A stretch of DNA of 64,000 bases from Bacteroidota bacterium (GTDB lineage: Bacteria > Bacteroidota > JABWAT01): assembly GCA_013360915.1 (NCBI GenBank), contig JABWAT010000002.1, forward strand, positions 124,001 through 188,000. Direction: 5' to 3'. The translations under genes and the position numbers were made by a program. Shown here piece after piece: positions 60,470-64,000 of the stretch. The first letter of the stretch is position 1. Each line of letters opens with the position of its first letter. The notes below the pieces were generated by a model. It made no database searches, was not told where the DNA came from, and saw nothing but the letters and a program-made list of their open reading frames with translations.

Positions 60470-61482
60470 GCAGAACGATTCTTATTGATGACCCGAATGC
60501 AGGAATACCGGTAGATGCCATTGTTTACCGGAAGGACTTTGATATTGATGCAGTGATTGATATTTCAACCGATCAGGCGAAGGAAGCACTGTTTCAGCAG
60601 GGTTATGATTATCTGGAAAGCCGGAGTGAAAACATTTTGGGTGATGGTGTTCAAATCAACATCACCGACCCGGTAACGGTCAGTGATGCCCTCCGCATTC
60701 AGAAATATGCACTGTCAGAGGCGCAGAACTACTGGGTAAAACCGCGCCAGTTTAAGAGCATCTATAAGGTCACCCCAAGAGTAATCGGATTAGACTCGAA
60801 GGTCAACAGTTACTACTCTGGTCTGGTTTACTATCCGTCAACACCGATGGACCTGACCATTCTTGATACGGCGATTGAACTTATTTCCAGGCATAACGTG
60901 AAGGATGCACAGGCCGACAGTTACAGCGTTTCATACTCATCCGGAAATGTGACGCTTACTGTAAATAAGGTTAATCACGGTCGTCAGGTAGGGCACCCGA
61001 TAGTGGTAACCGGGCTCTCCATTGCAGCCTATAATCTGGTCGGATTTATTACCAGTGTTCCATCGACCGGCCAGTTCCGAATCACTTTCCCATGGCCAAG
61101 CAATCCAGGAACACCAACCGGCACGCTTAAATACTCCTCAGAACTTTTCTTCTATATGAGAGGGGATGTCCAGTTAAAACTATGGGAATTGAATGAGACA
61201 CCGGGTTCATTCCTTGCTGAGGTTTATATCCGGAATCAGGAAGATGAAGGATCAATCTCCGATCTGGGATTGGCAACCACATTCCCAACAGACACAAGCG
61301 GGTACCGCCTGCAGATAACACAGAATGACGGGGTGACCACCACCGGGGACCCAACAGTGGATCCAAAATTTGCCATGGAAAGCGTCATCATGCCAGCTGG
61401 CGTAACACTCGATGAACCATACGCAGACTGGTTTCTTCTTACCAGTGGAGTAATCACCAATTTTACAGGATTTCCGGGATAA
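60466..61482 (+). CDS. tail-associated structural protein
   Basis: A 338-residue beta-rich protein starting MSRTILIDDPNAGIPVDAIV, coupled to its neighbours (ATGA and TAATG). A central Ser/Thr/Val/Asn-rich region (about 145-215) looks like a surface beta domain. No family was recognised. Confidence 0.5.
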   Translation: MSRTILIDDPNAGIPVDAIVYRKDFDIDAVIDISTDQAKEALFQQGYDYLESRSENILGDGVQINITDPVTVSDALRIQKYALSEAQNYWVKPRQFKSIYKVTPRVIGLDSKVNSYYSGLVYYPSTPMDLTILDTAIELISRHNVKDAQADSYSVSYSSGNVTLTVNKVNHGRQVGHPIVVTGLSIAAYNLVGFITSVPSTGQFRITFPWPSNPGTPTGTLKYSSELFFYMRGDVQLKLWELNETPGSFLAEVYIRNQEDEGSISDLGLATTFPTDTSGYRLQITQNDGVTTTGDPTVDPKFAMESVIMPAGVTLDEPYADWFLLTSGVITNFTGFPG

Positions 61483-62012
61483 TGCCACAGCCAGTAACCT
61501 CCCAGAAGCGATTGCCGAAAGCCATGTTTGAACGGGTAAACGGGCGGACCAATCAACGGATATTTGAATCCATCGCTCTCGACAGACCATCATTTCTTCA
61601 TACCTATGTCGGTCGCAGGCACGCAGTTGAGATTTTTGATCTGGATGACACTTACTCATCCGGCCTGTCCCTTGCTTCGAACGCTGAGTTTTCCGGAAAC
61701 AACATCACAGAGGCATTTACGGTCTACAAGACAAGCGGTACGCCTCCGTCCGAGGATAACTACCCATCGTATTTCCCCACCAGCCCGACATACTGGAAGA
61801 TGAAAGCGCTCGATCAGACAACAGCGCTTGACGGGTCCTATCAATGCAGGATTGATAAGTCCGGGTCCCCACACAAATTAAGATTAACAGCAACCGGTTC
61901 ATCCGCAGAAATCACATCGATGGCAGATATTCTTTCTGCCGGGCAATTTCTTGTGGTGATTTACCGGAGAGCAATTGGTTCAATTTCGTCCATCCCATGG
62001 ACAGAGGTGTAA
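61482..62012 (+). CDS. tail-associated protein
   Basis: A 176-residue protein sharing one base with the previous stop. Composition is that of a structural beta protein. No family was recognised; its small size and location suggest a tail accessory. Confidence 0.45.
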   Translation: MPQPVTSQKRLPKAMFERVNGRTNQRIFESIALDRPSFLHTYVGRRHAVEIFDLDDTYSSGLSLASNAEFSGNNITEAFTVYKTSGTPPSEDNYPSYFPTSPTYWKMKALDQTTALDGSYQCRIDKSGSPHKLRLTATGSSAEITSMADILSAGQFLVVIYRRAIGSISSIPWTEV

Positions 62013-62013
62013 A

Positions 62014-63189
62014 ATGGAACGAGTCGTAATAGAATGCAATGGCGCAGGAGTACTGGAATCCGTCAATTTCCATGTTTGCTACTTCGGAGATATCTCAGAA
62101 GCAGCGATGAATGCCATTGTAACTGACATGACGGATGGGGCTGCGACAACAATAGCGGAATTCAATAACCTGTCACAGTCAGAAAAACACATCTATCTCG
62201 GACCCTACTTTGCGGATCCTGCTTACGCAAGACCAGCAAAGATTCATTCAAAATCACTCAAAACAAATGGTGCTGAACTCGGTGCGGATTCCGATCTGAT
62301 TACCGAGGTTTCCGGCTCTGATGGACAGTCGATGGATATTCTGTTTGTTGGAACGGAATACGGATATGGGTATATCATTAAACGAATGATTTCCGGCGCA
62401 TCCGGTTACGAACCGGCAGAATTTGAGTACCAAGATTTACACCTGCATAACGCAGGGTTTTCGATTGCCAGCATACCGGGGTGTATCTATTATTCAACGG
62501 GAGCGACATCTGGGCAAGCAAATAATGCAGGAGCTTCAAAAAGCACTCTTTATTATGATGATACAGCAACAAATAATTGGATAAACGTAATTGACGGTCA
62601 CCCACGAAAAAGGGCCTATGGACCCCAGGGAAATATTTATGTGCAGGGGGACAATAATGCCGGGGGTTCCACCTATCAGATCCCGAAAGCAATAGCAAAA
62701 AGAGATTTTATCTGTTTTGGTGCCAGCCTCAGAAATGTTCCAAACGACCTGAGCACGCTGGCTATTGTCGGAAAAGATTCTGGATATGGAGCCGGAATTA
62801 CGGCAAGCGTAGTGAGCGGAAAAATACAGTTTAATGTTGATGGGTGCGTGGCCCTGCTTTGCGATGGGAACTCTGGCCGCCCGAATGTTCCGTCTGCTAA
62901 CCGATTCTGGTTCATGTTTGTTGCTCATGACACGCAATCTTATTTGGTTGTAAATGGAGTCACCATGAACGTCATGAGGACCGGCGGAGTGACCCCTCTT
63001 ACAAAAAGCTATTGGACGGGTACCATCCTTGACGCGAGTTCTCTGTGGAGATTTTTCCGAGGGACTGACTATGGGGTGAGCGGTGGACAGCAATGGGAGT
63101 TCGCTCACAGGTTTCTTATCAACAACACCCCGAGTGACGACACAATTACAAAGATCACTGCCCTGATGAACCGGATAAATCTGATCTGA
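62014..63189 (+). CDS. tail/receptor-binding candidate with LamG-like C terminus
   Basis: A 391-residue protein from the ATG at 62014 (AGAGG upstream), starting MERVVIECNGAGVLESVNFH. The C-terminal 170 residues (RFWFMFVAHDTQSYLVVNGV and later LWRFFRGTDYG) look like a concanavalin/LamG-type beta sandwich, a fold common in carbohydrate-binding phage proteins. Receptor binding is inferred. Confidence 0.5.
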   Translation: MERVVIECNGAGVLESVNFHVCYFGDISEAAMNAIVTDMTDGAATTIAEFNNLSQSEKHIYLGPYFADPAYARPAKIHSKSLKTNGAELGADSDLITEVSGSDGQSMDILFVGTEYGYGYIIKRMISGASGYEPAEFEYQDLHLHNAGFSIASIPGCIYYSTGATSGQANNAGASKSTLYYDDTATNNWINVIDGHPRKRAYGPQGNIYVQGDNNAGGSTYQIPKAIAKRDFICFGASLRNVPNDLSTLAIVGKDSGYGAGITASVVSGKIQFNVDGCVALLCDGNSGRPNVPSANRFWFMFVAHDTQSYLVVNGVTMNVMRTGGVTPLTKSYWTGTILDASSLWRFFRGTDYGVSGGQQWEFAHRFLINNTPSDDTITKITALMNRINLI

Positions 63190-63200
63190 TAAGCATAAAC

Positions 63201-63226
63201 ACTGACCAAATGACGGAATATCTTCA
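63201..63226 (+). promoter_or_regulatory. conserved late-promoter-like motif, copy C
   Basis: ACTGACCAAATGAC followed by GGAATATCTTCA lies in the 64-base gap before the sheath gene, 53 bases from its ATG. It matches copy A at 22 of 26 positions. Confidence 0.5.
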
Positions 63227-63253
63227 CCCATTGAACATAAACTGGAGTCCCCC

Positions 63254-64000
63254 ATGGGCGGAATCTTAATTGACGGAAAACTGGTAAAGCTCCCAGGCAC
63301 CTACGTGACAACCAAGGTGCAGGAATCCGGTACTCCCGTATTTTCTAATTTTAACATTGCAGCGATTGTCGGAGAACATTTCATGGGACCGGTTTATTCC
63401 GCGACCCCGGATGACATCATTGAAATGATTCCTGCATTCTCATCCCCATCTGAAGCTGCACGGGTTTATTCTGAAGGGGATATGATTACTCAATTCCGGC
63501 AGATGAGAAAGAAGACCACCAGCCCGGTCCTGATCCTGGGAATGGGAAAGGTGACAAAAGTGTCATTCACGCTGGTAGATGATGCAACCCCAACGCCGAA
63601 TGATGTTGTGACTCTGACCAGTAAGCTGGGCGGAATTCCAACCAATGCCATTTACATGGCTATCACTGCAGTTGGTAATGTGAAAACCGTCACGATTACA
63701 CCGCCACATTTGATCAAACGTCTGGTCGCGGATGCCGCGAGTGGCGCAAAAGTCCTGAAGTTGACAAACGTGGACGGGCTTTATCCGGGAAAAACCATGT
63801 TCCTGTCTAAGTCCGGAACAGGCACTCCTGCTTCCATCACCATTGAATCCGTTGATTCCGTCAACAACACAGTCACATTGACTGCTGCAATTGGTGCAGC
63901 GTACAGCACAGCCAATTTCAGTTTCATTTTCGACAAGGATCTGTCCAGTCAGGAAAAGGCATCATTTGATACGATGACCCTTGAACAGTTTACGAACTGG
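63254..64000 (+). CDS. tail sheath-like protein, 5' part
   Basis: The frame is open from ATG at 63254 to the window end (249 residues visible). It begins MGGILIDGKLVKLPGTYVTT, and NIAAIVGEHFMGPVY near residue 33 resembles the start of contractile-tail sheath proteins, where a PGxY motif precedes an (A)IIGxAxxGP strand. A beta-rich insertion with repeated VTLT/ITI strands follows. If correct, the phage is a myovirus. A tail-tube or other tail protein remains possible. Confidence 0.5.
   Translation, partial: MGGILIDGKLVKLPGTYVTTKVQESGTPVFSNFNIAAIVGEHFMGPVYSATPDDIIEMIPAFSSPSEAARVYSEGDMITQFRQMRKKTTSPVLILGMGKVTKVSFTLVDDATPTPNDVVTLTSKLGGIPTNAIYMAITAVGNVKTVTITPPHLIKRLVADAASGAKVLKLTNVDGLYPGKTMFLSKSGTGTPASITIESVDSVNNTVTLTAAIGAAYSTANFSFIFDKDLSSQEKASFDTMTLEQFTNW

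Noticed and set aside
1-64000. CRISPR arrays, insertion sequences or integrase/attachment sites
   Set aside because: No regularly spaced repeats, transposase, recombinase or att-like direct repeat next to the tRNA was found.

Overview
The window is 64 kb from a large tailed double-stranded DNA phage (Caudoviricetes). Terminase, portal, head-morphogenesis, protease/scaffold, major capsid, neck, lysis and tail genes lie in canonical order. The last, truncated gene looks like a contractile-tail sheath, which would make it a myovirus; this is an inference. Both ends are cut inside genes and no replication polymerase, integrase or lysogeny module is seen, so the genome is larger than the window. 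The host cannot be named from sequence. Shine-Dalgarno sites are common and ATGA/TAATG start-stop overlaps are everywhere. One lipoprotein carries a lipobox. A few blocks (about 1.87-2.74 kb and 4.2-5.5 kb) are clearly more AT-rich than their neighbours and look acquired.

Layout. (1) 1-4.1 kb, plus strand: small unknown genes, a Lar-type restriction-alleviation zinc ribbon, two DNA methyltransferases, a Gp37/Gp68-family protein and a secreted protein, closed by a terminator. (2) 4.2-8.25 kb, plus strand: a cargo cassette with its own candidate promoter, closed by a hairpin. It holds an unknown protein coupled to a HEPN-like protein, a HicB/HicA toxin-antitoxin pair, and an EcoRI-type adenine methyltransferase overlapping a DUF262-HNH nuclease, a likely restriction-modification pair. 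(3) 8.3-16.4 kb, mostly minus strand: a DinD-like protein, two adjacent multi-branched inverted-repeat elements, a lipoprotein, a lone plus-strand DUF1883 gene, three tandem paralogous mini-proteins, an ASCH-like protein, a cytosine-C5 methyltransferase with a repeated target-recognition region, and small coupled genes. (4) 16.4-28 kb, plus strand: an iterated AACTTAAC motif, small and large terminase, portal, a RuvC-like resolvase, tRNA-Glu, a DnaA-C-like DNA-binding protein, a metallophosphoesterase and a Mu-F-like head protein. (5) 28-50.4 kb: three giant polyvalent proteins of 2063, 1089 and 4246 residues, one third of the window. They carry ParB-like, PBECR-nuclease-like and pyrophosphatase-like domains, a zinc-metallopeptidase motif, and an adenine-methyltransferase plus SF2-helicase unit interrupted by an intein. 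(6) 50.4-64 kb: protease-scaffold fusion, major capsid protein, membrane/lysis genes interleaved with neck genes, an M15 endolysin, tail genes and the start of the sheath.

How it fits together. The phage is heavily invested in evading and competing with restriction: five DNA methyltransferase activities (four stand-alone, one in the giant protein), a Lar-like protein, its own restriction-modification-like pair, and giant proteins of the type proposed to be packaged and ejected with the DNA. The most unusual elements are the two branched inverted-repeat structures at 9.41-9.59 kb, a putative class 3 intein in the Walker A motif of the giant helicase, a conserved 26-bp motif upstream of three late transcription blocks, the AACTTAAC cluster at the terminase gene, and a 23-residue motif shared by the protease-scaffold and the capsid protein.
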